From JAXGPP01 sp040766885 (GTDB lineage Bacteria; Planctomycetota; Planctomycetia; Pirellulales; Thermoguttaceae): a stretch of DNA of 64,000 nt. The notes below the pieces were generated by a model. That model made no database searches and was not told the origin of the DNA. It was given only the letters and a program-made list of their open reading frames with translations. The translations under genes and the position numbers were made by a program. How positions within the stretch are numbered: the first letter of the stretch is position 1; the number at the start of each line of letters is the position of its first letter. The stretch covers positions 1-64,000 of the forward strand of contig JAXGPP010000001.1 in assembly GCA_040766885.1 (NCBI GenBank), in the 5' to 3' direction. Positions 9,801-17,475 of the stretch are shown in pieces.

Positions 9801-9976
9801 GCCCAGGCCTGAGCGGCCAGATCATAGGATTCGAGGTTTTGCAGGCGGACGGCTGCGGCGTAGGAACGCACGGCGTTGTCGGCGGGGGGTTGGGCCCGGG
9901 CGAGGGTCGCATACGCCGCGATCAGCAGGATCGCCAGGAAAAGTCGGCCTGAACCGGCCGGAGACGAGCCTCTCAT
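6836..9976 (-). CDS. Secreted tetratricopeptide-repeat protein (YbgF/BamD-like repeats)
   Basis: 1046 residues from ATG 9976. The signal peptide (RLFLAILLIAAYATLARA, then QPPAD) is followed by some 25-30 tandem TPR-like units in which patterns such as FPNDARAGKALHYLGVCQF and YPKSSRAAEAEYHIADAAY recur. These are typical of periplasmic YbgF/CpoB and outer-membrane BamD-type repeats. The frame is open to 10204, but the signal peptide and a GAAGAGG ribosome site fix the start at 9976. It is the first gene of the ExbB/ExbD cluster. A periplasmic scaffold linked to a Tol-like motor is the likely role, by analogy with CpoB beside Tol-Pal. Confidence 0.88.
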   Translation of the reverse strand: MRGSSPAGSGRLFLAILLIAAYATLARAQPPADNAVRSYAAAVRLQNLESYDLAAQAWAKFLADFPNDARAGKALHYLGVCQFQNGQTEQAAATLEQVVEKYPQLETIDATLLYLGVARYNLAATKPELYAAAADTLARVIEKHPKSVWLPDAMFYQAEALYHQGKKAEALPIYARLVSTYPKHRLAPDALYALGVAQEEAGQAEAAGKSYDAFLERNPQHKLATEVGMRRGETLFSLGQFAPASKRFAEAAAAAGFALADYALLRQADSLAQMQQYGEAAALYSSMLERYPNSAHAARAKLAGGKCHYLAGNNAEARRLLGDLATSGGETGAEAAHWTARLLIKEGRAVEALPLVEKALPQAGSFAVKLLMDQADAVYEIAERRPEAIGLYASLAAAHPADPLAPQALYMAGYVALESGRYAEAKNHADSFLAAHAGHELAADVGHVAAESRLLLGEHAEAETRFAGLLTKYPAHPDAPLWTIRRALAAQLQKKHSEVASSLAAALPQFKEPAMLAEAQYLIGSSQIELQQYEPAVRALEASLAADAKWRQAAETRLALAQAYRQLDDLAKAREHVERLVSELPDSPLLDRAHYRLGEYSYLAGDYAAAMAAYRQVVDRWPQSPLVPHAMHELGVAQLSQEDAAGAEETLSVLIDKHPQHAIIPRARYARGMARHQLQKYAPAIEDLQAAIAADNPAVEKTDARYVLGLCQMGLNQHAAAAETFRTLLADVPQYAGADNALYQLAWCHKLLGNEVEATKAFEQLAKTYPKSSRAAEAEYHIADAAYAAKDYRKAAPLYYTSLQKAGRSPLAEKAGHKLAWSYYHQGDYERAKQTFHFQQANYPDGPLAADAAFMEAECLFKQDKFAEALAAYEKLGQLSSPDFQALALLHAGQSAGQLKSWEKSLALLGKSVADYPASPYVAEALYEQGWARQNLGQTTEALALYEQVIAKTDTEVAARAQFMIGELQFAAKDHAEAVKSFFKVLYGYSYPKWQADAAYEAARCFEVLAKKTQAVKIYQELLEKFPDSDKVPLANERLAVLNKSQ

Positions 9977-10254
9977 CACCGTGTACCTCTTCCGTGGAAC
10001 GACCTGGAGCCGGGCGCTGGCTCCGACAACCGGCCCCCGATGGATGATACCACCAGCACGGCATGGGAGGAGCGCCTTCACGATATGCAACGATCCAGTC
10101 ATTATTCCTGTTTCAGCATTTTGCCGCCACCGGGAGCCGTCAGCGAGTGGGGTACACCCCCGGTTGCTCCTTCTCGGGCGCCCTCCTATCATGCAGAGTT
10201 CCACCCGTCGCAGAGCTTGCTCACGACAGCACTACACCCTTTGAGATCATCACC

Positions 10255-11256
10255 TTGAGCCAAGAAAACCTGCTTCAGGTCCATCTCTGGCACTGGCTGG
10301 CATTTGGTGCACTCGTCATCTTCTTGCTTGTGCTAGATCTTGTGGTCTTTCATCGCCGGATTCACACCCCTACATTGAGGGAGTCGTTCCTGTGGAGCGT
10401 GTTCTGGATCAGCCTGGCGTTCATCTTTAACGGGTTCGTTTGGTGGTGGGGATTGCGGACCCACGGCGACCAGGAAGCGGGAATCAAGTTTCTGACCGGC
10501 TTTCTGGTGGAGAAGTCGTTGTCGATGGACAACCTCTTCGTATTCGCCGTCATCTTCCGCTATTTCGGCGTGCCGTTGAAATACCAGTATCGCGTCCTGT
10601 TTTGGGGCGTGCTTGGCGCGATTATTATGCGGCTGGTATTCATTCTGGCCGGCGTCGAACTGATCCAGCGGTTCGAATGGGTGATCCCCATGTTTGGCGC
10701 GTTCCTGCTCTTTACTGGCATCCGTCTGGCGACGCATACCGACACCGAGGTCCACCCGGACCGGAATATCGTGCTGCGTCTGGCAAGGCGTTTCTTTCAC
10801 GTATCGCACGAGGACCATGGAGAGCATTTCTTCGCCAGGGAATACGGCAAGTTCGTGGTAACACCGCTGTTTCTGGTCCTGTTGGTGGTGGAAAGCAGCG
10901 ACGTGCTGTTTGCCGTGGACAGCGTGCCGGCGATTATCGGCATCACCCGCGATCCGTTCATTGTCTTCACTTCGAACATCTTCGCCATTCTGGGACTGCG
11001 GGCGCTGTACTTCCTGCTGGCTGGAGTGATCGACAAGTTCGAGTACCTGCACTACGGCCTGAGCGCGGTGCTCGTATTCATCGGATTGAAAATGATCGCC
11101 GAGTTCGGGGTACATCACTTCCTGGGCTGGGAGGAAGGCCAGCACGTAATCCCCTCTTGGGCGTCGTTGTTGGTGATCCTGGCGGTGCTGATCATCTCCA
11201 TCCTGGCGTCGCTGGTGAATCGGAACGAAGAACCTCCCGAGGAACTGCAACCGTAG
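10255..11256 (+). CDS. TerC-family integral membrane protein
   Basis: 333 residues if translation starts at the TTG at 10255 (MSQENLLQVHLWHWLAFG), which matches the family N-terminus; the frame is open further upstream without similarity. About eight to nine membrane helices are visible. Family signatures are EKSLSMDNLFVFAVIF and VVESSDVLFAVDSVPAI, whose acidic residues in membrane helices are thought to bind metal. TerC/Alx proteins are linked to tellurite resistance and manganese efflux, sometimes helping metalation of exported enzymes. Divergent from the TPR gene, with a 278-base shared upstream region. Confidence 0.92.
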   Translation: MSQENLLQVHLWHWLAFGALVIFLLVLDLVVFHRRIHTPTLRESFLWSVFWISLAFIFNGFVWWWGLRTHGDQEAGIKFLTGFLVEKSLSMDNLFVFAVIFRYFGVPLKYQYRVLFWGVLGAIIMRLVFILAGVELIQRFEWVIPMFGAFLLFTGIRLATHTDTEVHPDRNIVLRLARRFFHVSHEDHGEHFFAREYGKFVVTPLFLVLLVVESSDVLFAVDSVPAIIGITRDPFIVFTSNIFAILGLRALYFLLAGVIDKFEYLHYGLSAVLVFIGLKMIAEFGVHHFLGWEEGQHVIPSWASLLVILAVLIISILASLVNRNEEPPEELQP

Positions 11257-11287
11257 CAAACGCGCCCAATCGCAGGGACCCAAGCCG

Positions 11288-11626
11288 ATGTCGGCGCACC
11301 GCATCCACTTGCGACGGCCATGGCGCAGCGTGGCTGCCGCGCCGGGGCCAGGCTGGAGTCGCCAATTCGGGCGACCAACCGGACTGGAGCCTGGCGACCG
11401 CGTGTGGCTGGTGATTGAGGGGATGCCCCAGGCCGAGGCGTGGCTGAACGGCAGGCGGCTTGGGCCCGTTGACCTGCTGGTCGCCGATCGGTTCGACGTC
11501 ACCAATCGGCTGACGACGCGCAACGAGATCTTGATTGCGGCCGAAACCAGCCCAGTGGCGGAGGCGATCGCCGACGAGCCACCCGCCGAGGTATATCTGG
11601 AAATTGAATCAGCCGCCGATTATTGA
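11288..11626 (+). CDS. Small hypothetical protein, possible beta-sandwich
   Basis: 112 residues, no recognised family. The segment GDRVWLVIEGMPQAEAWLNGRRLGP followed by FDVTNRLTTRNEILI resembles the jelly-roll sugar-binding domain of GH2 glycosidases (substrate-side beta-sandwich, where a strand WLNGRxLG precedes a DVTxxL strand). No catalytic domain is attached. Starts 31 bases after the TerC stop and ends 48 bases before the DUF1080 gene, so it may be co-transcribed with them. The fold suggestion is inference from the pattern. Confidence 0.65.
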   Translation: MSAHRIHLRRPWRSVAAAPGPGWSRQFGRPTGLEPGDRVWLVIEGMPQAEAWLNGRRLGPVDLLVADRFDVTNRLTTRNEILIAAETSPVAEAIADEPPAEVYLEIESAADY

Positions 11627-11674
11627 TAGTTCTGTGCCAGCAACTCCCCCCGATGATGACGGAGAAGTCGATAC

Positions 11675-12868
11675 ATGAATTACCGCATTGAACGGTCCTT
11701 GTGGCAGTATGTTGCCGCCTTCACGCTCGCCCTGTCTCTCGCGACGGCCCACGGCGCCGAGAACACGCTCACACCGGAGGAACTGGACGAGGGATGGATT
11801 CTGCTTTTCGACGGGGAGACGCTTTTCGGCTGGAAGGCAGCCAGCAAGGCCGATTGGCAGGTCCGCGCCGGAGCGATCACCGCCCGGGAAGGAGAGCCCG
11901 GATTGCTCGTGACGGCAAGCCAGTTCGGCAATTACACGCTGAAAGTCGACTTCCGCTGTCCCGCCTCGACCAACAGCGGCGTGTTTCTGCGGACCAGCCC
12001 GACGGTGAAACCGGAGGAAGTCGCCAGGAAGTGCTACGAATTGAACATTGCGGCTCCGGGCGTGAGCGAGTTCCCCACCGGCAGTCTTGTGCAGCGCAAA
12101 AAGGCTCAAGCGGTCGCACCCAAGACCGATTGGCAAGCGATGGAGGTCACGGCTGACGGCGGTCACTTCACCGTCAAGATCGAGGACCGAGAAGTCCTCG
12201 ACTACACGGATCCCAAACCGCTGGGGCGTGGCTACATCGGCTTGCAGTTCAATCAGGGCCAGATCGAATTTCGCAACATCAAGCTCAAGCCACTGGGGCT
12301 CAAGAGCGTGTTCAACGGCAAGGACCTCACCGGATGGAAGACCTACCCCGACATGCCCAGCCGCTTCACAGTTACGCCGGAGGGATGGCTCAACGTGAAG
12401 AACGGTCGCGGCGTATTGGAGTCGGAAGAACAGTATGGCGACTTCACCATGCAGCTTGAGGCCTTCGTGAACGGCAAAGAGCTCAATTCGGGAATCTTCT
12501 ACCGTGCCATACCGGGCGACCCGGCGATGAACGGGTACGAAAGCCAGATCCACAACGGTTACCAGGACGGCGATCGCACCAAGCCAGTCGATCATGGAAC
12601 GGGCGGGATCTTCCGCCGGCAGCCGGCCCGCAAAGTGGTAGCCGATGATTTCCGCTGGTTTCACAAGACGATTCACGCCGACGGGCGGCACGTCGCGGTG
12701 TGGGTGGAGGGCTATCAGGTAACCGACTGGACCGACAATCGCCCGGTAGATGCAAATCCTCGGAAAGGACTGCGGCTGGAACCAGGCGCGATCATGATCC
12801 AAGGGCACGATCCGACTACCGACCTGTCGTTCCGGAATCTGAGAATTGCCAAGATTCCCCCACGATAG
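11675..12868 (+). CDS. Two-domain DUF1080 (3-keto-disaccharide hydrolase) protein
   Basis: 397 residues with an N-terminal signal peptide (AAFTLALSLATAHGA). Two consecutive DUF1080 concanavalin-like domains are visible. The first starts at LDEGWILLFDGETLFGWKA and the second, shorter, at LKSVFNGKDLTGWKTYPD; both keep the LFDG/FNGKxLxGW opening and the later SNSGVFLR / NSGIFYR strand. DUF1080 proteins are secreted, very abundant in planctomycetes, and some hydrolyse 3-keto-glycosides. Duplicated domains are known in the family. Probably periplasmic or extracellular. Confidence 0.88.
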   Translation: MNYRIERSLWQYVAAFTLALSLATAHGAENTLTPEELDEGWILLFDGETLFGWKAASKADWQVRAGAITAREGEPGLLVTASQFGNYTLKVDFRCPASTNSGVFLRTSPTVKPEEVARKCYELNIAAPGVSEFPTGSLVQRKKAQAVAPKTDWQAMEVTADGGHFTVKIEDREVLDYTDPKPLGRGYIGLQFNQGQIEFRNIKLKPLGLKSVFNGKDLTGWKTYPDMPSRFTVTPEGWLNVKNGRGVLESEEQYGDFTMQLEAFVNGKELNSGIFYRAIPGDPAMNGYESQIHNGYQDGDRTKPVDHGTGGIFRRQPARKVVADDFRWFHKTIHADGRHVAVWVEGYQVTDWTDNRPVDANPRKGLRLEPGAIMIQGHDPTTDLSFRNLRIAKIPPR

Positions 12869-12873
12869 GTCGG

Positions 12874-12886
12874 ACCGACAGTCGGT
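12874..12886. other. Short palindrome after the DUF1080 gene
   Basis: ACCGACAGTCGGT is a perfect 6-bp inverted repeat with a one-base centre, six bases after the stop codon, and is itself bracketed by TAGG and CCTA. It may help end transcription, though no T tract follows. Confidence 0.3.
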
Positions 12887-13054
12887 GCCTACCGAGCATT
12901 TCTGCCGCTAAAGAGTGGGTTTCATGTTCCGGCGGGCGGAATCGGCAGATGCGAGTTTGACCCGAGTCCCAAATCGCCGATATATTTGTCTGCCGTGATA
13001 GGAAAAAGGTTGTCACCCGACGAGCCTACCCTTGAGGGGGCGAGGGACCGAGCC

Positions 13055-13492
13055 ATGACACTGCACGACATCCTGAAGAGCAAGGGGACGAGCGTCCACC
13101 TGATCAGCCCCGAATCGACACTGGGCGATGTGGTCAAGGAACTGGTGCGGCACCGGATCGGGTCGCTATTGGTCTGCGATCGTGATCCGGAGTCGGGCGA
13201 GCAGGTCCGCGGAATCATCACCGAGCGCGATATCCTCTATGCTTCCGCCGCAGGCAAGCCCCTTGAGGAGGTGAAGGTTGCTGATGCGATGACCCGTGAA
13301 CTGATCACCGGTTCGCCCGAGGACACATTGGAAGATGCGATGGGACTGATGACCCAGCATCGTATCCGCCATCTCCCCGTGCTGGCCAAAGGGCGGCTGG
13401 TGGGCATGGTCTCCATCGGCGACGTCGTCAAGGCCCAGCACCACGAACTCGCCGTGGAGAATCATTTCATGCGCGACTATATTCGAGGGTAA
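13055..13492 (+). CDS. CBS-domain protein
   Basis: 145 residues consisting of two CBS motifs that would pair into one Bateman module. The first runs from about LISPESTLGDVVKELVRH to GIITERDIL, the second from MTRELITGSPEDTLEDAM to RLVGMVSIGDVVKAQ. Such modules bind adenine nucleotides and act as energy or ligand sensors. The open frame extends to 12986, but the ATG at 13055 (MTLHDILKSKG) sits behind a GAGGG ribosome site and matches the usual family start. No effector domain is attached, so its partner is unknown. Confidence 0.9.
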   Translation: MTLHDILKSKGTSVHLISPESTLGDVVKELVRHRIGSLLVCDRDPESGEQVRGIITERDILYASAAGKPLEEVKVADAMTRELITGSPEDTLEDAMGLMTQHRIRHLPVLAKGRLVGMVSIGDVVKAQHHELAVENHFMRDYIRG

Positions 13493-13560
13493 GGCACCAG
13501 AAACGTGCACATGTTTCCGCGTGCTACGGCGATTGTCTCGTAGAATTTTCGCGATTCGCC

Positions 13561-14610
13561 TTACACCACGGCATAGCGTTCCAGCTTTGCGCGGTCGACG
13601 TCGACTCCCAGCCCGGGGCCGTGGGGGACGGTGATCATGCCATCGATGATTTCCAGGCGTTCGACAAGCAGGTCGTCCTGCAGGGCGTGGTAGCAGGATT
13701 CACTTGCGCCGGAAAAGGCCGGCGTGGCTGCGGCAAGCTGCAGCACCGCCGCGGTGGCAATTCCCAGCGAATGCACGCCGCCGACGCAGGCATCAATTCC
13801 GGCAGCCTGCGCTATCGCGCCCGATTTTCGCGACGGAACCAAGCCGCCCAGCCGTGCAGGGTCGACGACAATCTGGGACGCGGCGCCGCAGCGAACCGTG
13901 GCCAGCACGTCGGCGGGCTTGTGCAACGGCCGTCCGACGGCGAGTGGGACGGTGGTCTGACGGCGCAGCGAAGCAGTTTCGTCGAGGCTCCCGCCACGGA
14001 GCGGGTCGAGCACGAACTCCAGGTTCTCCCCCTCCAATGCGCGGCACAAGGCGCGGGCGGTGTCCATGTCGTACAGGCTGGCGGCATCGAAACGGACCTG
14101 CACCCGAGGGCCGGCCGTTTCGCGGACCGCCAGCAGTTGGGAGATGTCCTGTTCCAGGTCGCCGCTGGAACAGACCACCTGGGAGTGAAAGCCGCGATCG
14201 GCCATCTCCCGTGAGAGGGCTGCAACCTCCCCTTCGGTGCGGCCGTGGAGCCGGACGGCCAGCGGCACGCGGCGGCGATAACGTCCACCGAGGAGGTGGC
14301 ACAATGGCTGGCCGGCGGATCGGCTCACCAGATCCCACGACGCCATTTCGACCGCGGCCCGCAGCGGCGGCGGATCGAGATCGGCGAGCGATTGCAGTTC
14401 TTCGATGTCGAAGACACTTCGCCCGGCCAGCAGGGGCAAGAGCGAATCGCGCCGCGGAGCCAGCTCCGAGGATCGCCAGGAGGTTGCCGCTTCGCCCCAG
14501 CCCTCCAGACGCGTGTCGGTGGCGAGTCGCACGAGGAGCGATCGGAGCGGGCGACCGCGGCCGTCGCAGGGTATCGCGACCAGGTAGAATTCGAGGTCGG
14601 TGATTGTCAT
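13561..14610 (-). CDS. Mandelate racemase/muconate lactonizing-like protein (enolase superfamily)
   Basis: 349 residues. The N-terminal capping domain (MTITDLEFYLVAIP, then WGEAATSW and a GQPLCHLLGG segment) and C-terminal barrel match the MR/MLE group of the enolase superfamily, which abstracts a proton next to a carboxylate using three acidic metal ligands. The ligand positions look altered: LDPLRGG where the family has E-x-P, and AVGRPLHKP where ADES is usual. The KxK catalytic pair is also replaced (SQVVCSS). The protein may be non-catalytic or use unusual residues. Lies 21 bases downstream of ispH on the same strand. Confidence 0.8.
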   Translation of the reverse strand: MTITDLEFYLVAIPCDGRGRPLRSLLVRLATDTRLEGWGEAATSWRSSELAPRRDSLLPLLAGRSVFDIEELQSLADLDPPPLRAAVEMASWDLVSRSAGQPLCHLLGGRYRRRVPLAVRLHGRTEGEVAALSREMADRGFHSQVVCSSGDLEQDISQLLAVRETAGPRVQVRFDAASLYDMDTARALCRALEGENLEFVLDPLRGGSLDETASLRRQTTVPLAVGRPLHKPADVLATVRCGAASQIVVDPARLGGLVPSRKSGAIAQAAGIDACVGGVHSLGIATAAVLQLAAATPAFSGASESCYHALQDDLLVERLEIIDGMITVPHGPGLGVDVDRAKLERYAVV

Positions 14611-14631
14611 GGACGAGCGGGAAAGCGTTTC

Positions 14632-15567
14632 TCAATGGTGCTCAACAAGCCGCAATTCGCGTGGGAGCACGAAGCGAACGTCCTCCTCGCGGATCACTCG
14701 CGGCACGACAGTAGCATTGAACAGACTTTGCAGGGCGGCGACGCACTCCTGAACCACTGTCTCGGGGGCGCTTGCGCCGGCGGTAATGAGCACTGTCTCG
14801 TCACCGTCGAACCACGACGGATCGATCTCGGCGGCGCCGTCGATCAGGTACGCGGCGATGCCCTGGGCGCGGGCCAATTCGGCGAGCCGCTGGCTATTGG
14901 AGCTGTTCTGGCTGCCGATTACCAGTGCGATGTCGGCCTCCTGGGCCAGTGTCCGCACCGCTTCCTGACGGTTCTGCGTGGCGTAACAGATGTCGTCACG
15001 GGCGGGGCCGACGATGTGGGGAAACCGTTCCTTTAGCCGAGCGATGATCTGGGCAGCGTCGTCGACGGAAAGCGTCGTCTGCGTCAGGTAGGCGACCTTA
15101 CCGTCGCCGGGGATTTCAAGCCGATCGACCTCCTCGGCGTCGGCTACCAAACGAATCGCCGCCGGCGCCTCACCCGTGGTCCCGACCACTTCGTCGTGCC
15201 CGGCATGGCCGATAAGCACGATGGTGTAGCCTTCACTGGCGAAGCGGATCGCCTCGCGGTGGACCTTGGTCACCAGCGGGCAGGTGGCGTCGATAGTCTT
15301 GAGCGACCGGTCGTCCGCCTGTCGGCGAAGCTGGGGCGAGACGCCGTGGGCCGAGTAGAGGAGGTGGGAGCCCGGCGGGATTTCGTCCAATCCGTTGACG
15401 AATACCACCCCCTGGCTGCGGAAATGCTCGACGACCCACTTGTTGTGGACGATCTCGTGATAGACGTAGATCGGAGCGCCGAAGCGGCTGAGGGCCAGCT
15501 CGAGACACTCGATCGCCATATTGACGCCGGCGCAAAACCCGCGAGGCGCGGCCAGCAGAATTCGCAT
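14632..15567 (-). CDS. ispH: 4-hydroxy-3-methylbut-2-enyl diphosphate reductase
   Basis: 311 residues, the normal length for IspH (LytB), the last enzyme of the MEP pathway, which reduces HMBPP to IPP and DMAPP in the cytosol. The three Fe-S cluster cysteines are visible in RGFCAGVNMA, DATCPLVTKVHRE and ICYATQNRQEAV. Substrate-binding His residues sit in YHEIVHNKWVV and SAHGVSPQ. The gene is divergent from hpnC, with only 37 bases between the two start codons, so isoprenoid precursor supply and squalene synthesis may share a regulatory region. Confidence 0.97.
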   Translation of the reverse strand: MRILLAAPRGFCAGVNMAIECLELALSRFGAPIYVYHEIVHNKWVVEHFRSQGVVFVNGLDEIPPGSHLLYSAHGVSPQLRRQADDRSLKTIDATCPLVTKVHREAIRFASEGYTIVLIGHAGHDEVVGTTGEAPAAIRLVADAEEVDRLEIPGDGKVAYLTQTTLSVDDAAQIIARLKERFPHIVGPARDDICYATQNRQEAVRTLAQEADIALVIGSQNSSNSQRLAELARAQGIAAYLIDGAAEIDPSWFDGDETVLITAGASAPETVVQECVAALQSLFNATVVPRVIREEDVRFVLPRELRLVEHH

Positions 15568-15604
15568 GGTTTCCTCGTTGCAAAGAAGGCATCATAATGC
15601 GGTC

Positions 15605-16543
15605 ATGCCTGATGCCGCATTCGCCACTGAGCTGCAATTGTACGGTCCCGACGCCCGGCGGCCCAAGAGCCCGACCGTGGGGCAGGCCCGCCGCTACTGC
15701 CGGCGGCTGGCCCGGCGGCATTACGAGAATTTCACCGTGGCGAGCCTGCTGCTGCCGCGGCGGCTCCGGCAGCATTTCTGCCATGTTTACGCCTATTGCC
15801 GCTGGGCGGACGATCTGGCCGACGAAACAGGCGATCCGGGGCGAAGCCTATCGTTATTGGACTGGTGGGAGGAGCAATTGCGCGACAGCTACCGCGGCCG
15901 CGCATCGCACCCGGTGTTTATTGCCTTGCGGCAAACCATCGACGAGTTCGGCATTCCCCCCGATCCGTTTACCGACTTGCTGGTCGCGTTCCGGCAGGAC
16001 CAGAAGACTTGCCGGTACGAAACCCTGGATGAGCTTCTGGAGTACTGCCGCTACTCTGCGAATCCGGTGGGCCGGCTGGTGCTCTATCTTGGCCGTTGCC
16101 ACGACAACCAGCGCGGGGCGCTTTCCGACTCGATCTCGACCGGCCTGCAATTGGCAAACCATTGGCAGGATGTGGCCCGAGACTGGGACCGCGGCCGGAT
16201 CTATCTGCCCCAGGTTCACTGCCGCCGTTTTGGCTATGGAGAAGAGCAGTTCGCCCGGCGTGAGGCCGACGGAGCCTTCCGGCGATTGCTGGCTGCCGAA
16301 GTCACCGAGGCAGAGGGCTGGCTGCGCCGCGGGCTGCCGCTGGTGCGGTTGCTGCCTCCGGAGCTGCGGCTCGACGTGGCCCTTTTTGCCAATGGTGGGC
16401 TGGCGGTGCTGGATGCGATCCGGCGTCGGGACTATGACGTATGGACTGCCCGACCCGTGGTCAGCCGAAGAGACAAGCTCCGGCTGTTAGCGCGGTGCTG
16501 GTGGCAACTCCGCCAGGGGAAGCTGCCGGGGGATGCGCGATGA
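15605..16543 (+). CDS. hpnC: Hydroxysqualene synthase HpnC
   Basis: 312 residues, trans-isoprenyl diphosphate synthase (squalene/phytoene synthase) family. The two aspartate-rich metal-binding motifs are AYCRWADDLADETGD and LANHWQDVARDWDRGRIYLP. In the three-enzyme route HpnD makes presqualene diphosphate, HpnC turns it into hydroxysqualene and HpnE reduces that to squalene (established for hopanoid producers). The start at 15605 fits the family N-terminus. Its stop overlaps the hpnD start (ATGA), so translation is coupled. Confidence 0.93.
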   Translation: MPDAAFATELQLYGPDARRPKSPTVGQARRYCRRLARRHYENFTVASLLLPRRLRQHFCHVYAYCRWADDLADETGDPGRSLSLLDWWEEQLRDSYRGRASHPVFIALRQTIDEFGIPPDPFTDLLVAFRQDQKTCRYETLDELLEYCRYSANPVGRLVLYLGRCHDNQRGALSDSISTGLQLANHWQDVARDWDRGRIYLPQVHCRRFGYGEEQFARREADGAFRRLLAAEVTEAEGWLRRGLPLVRLLPPELRLDVALFANGGLAVLDAIRRRDYDVWTARPVVSRRDKLRLLARCWWQLRQGKLPGDAR

Positions 16544-17475
16544 ACTTCGGTCAAAAGCAGGTCGACCAAAGCTATCGGTTCTGCCGTCGCATGGCGTGGC
16601 AATCGCGGTCGAGCTTCTATCCGTGCTTCGCCGTCCTGCCGCGTGCAAAGCGACGCGCGATGGATGCCGTCTATGCTTTCATGCGGCATACCGACGACCT
16701 CGTTGATTGCGAGGCGCCGTTGGACCACCGCCGGAACGCACTGGTCAGGTGGCGTGATACGGTGTCGGCGTCGCTTTGCGAGACTACTCCCCTGCCCTGC
16801 CCCGGCAAGTTTGGCCGTATTGACCCTGCGGTCGGCGAAGACCGCGGCCGCGCGATGATGCCCGCCCTGGCCGACGCGGTGCGGCGGTATGCAATACCCG
16901 TGCACCATTTGTTTGCCGTGATCGACGGGGTGGAAATGGATCTCGACCGGCACTGCTACGCGACATTCGAGGAACTGGCCGAGTATTGCCACCGCGTGGC
17001 CTCGGCCGTCGGTCTGGCGTGCATTCACGTGTGGGGCTACGACGGCGAAGAGCCTTTGGAGCCGGCTCGCCAGTGCGGGCTTGCGTTTCAACTCACCAAC
17101 ATCCTTCGCGACCTGCGCGAAGATGCCGGTCAGGGCCGCGTTTATCTCCCGGAGGAGGATCTGCAACGGTACGAGTACGGGCGGCAGGAATTGGCGGCCG
17201 GGGTGGCCGACGCACGGTTTGATCGCCTGGTTGAATTCGAGGTGGCGCGCATCCGCGATCTCTATCGCCAGGGGGCGCGGCTCGTCGAGCGGCTCAGCCC
17301 TGATGGCCGGCGAGTTTTCGGCCTGATGGTCTCCGTCTACTACCGGCTGCTCGAGGAAATCGCGTCGCGTCCACATGATGTGCTGCACCGGCGAATCAGC
17401 GTCGGACTGCTGCCGAAGATGCGGATTGCTGGCCGCTGGCTTCTTCTGCCGCCGCGAAGGCTTACATTGCCATGA
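16540..17475 (+). CDS. hpnD: Presqualene diphosphate synthase HpnD
   Basis: 311 residues, second squalene/phytoene-synthase-family protein of the operon. Motifs are FMRHTDDLVDCE (first Asp-rich site) and FQLTNILRDLREDAGQGRVY (second), the latter being closer to canonical squalene and phytoene synthases than the HpnC version, as expected for the enzyme that condenses two farnesyl diphosphates to presqualene diphosphate. The ATG at 16540 overlaps the hpnC stop, and its own TGA overlaps the hpnE start by four bases. Confidence 0.93.
   Translation: MNFGQKQVDQSYRFCRRMAWQSRSSFYPCFAVLPRAKRRAMDAVYAFMRHTDDLVDCEAPLDHRRNALVRWRDTVSASLCETTPLPCPGKFGRIDPAVGEDRGRAMMPALADAVRRYAIPVHHLFAVIDGVEMDLDRHCYATFEELAEYCHRVASAVGLACIHVWGYDGEEPLEPARQCGLAFQLTNILRDLREDAGQGRVYLPEEDLQRYEYGRQELAAGVADARFDRLVEFEVARIRDLYRQGARLVERLSPDGRRVFGLMVSVYYRLLEEIASRPHDVLHRRISVGLLPKMRIAGRWLLLPPRRLTLP

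Noticed and set aside
6029..9952. 1307-codon open frame on the plus strand
   Set aside because: It is the antisense of the TPR gene. The minus-strand reading has a signal peptide and TPR repeats; the plus-strand reading shows no family pattern. Long antisense frames are expected at this GC content.
9977..10204. 76-codon N-terminal extension of the TPR protein
   Set aside because: The signal peptide beginning at 9976 would become internal, and the extension lies in the divergent promoter region.
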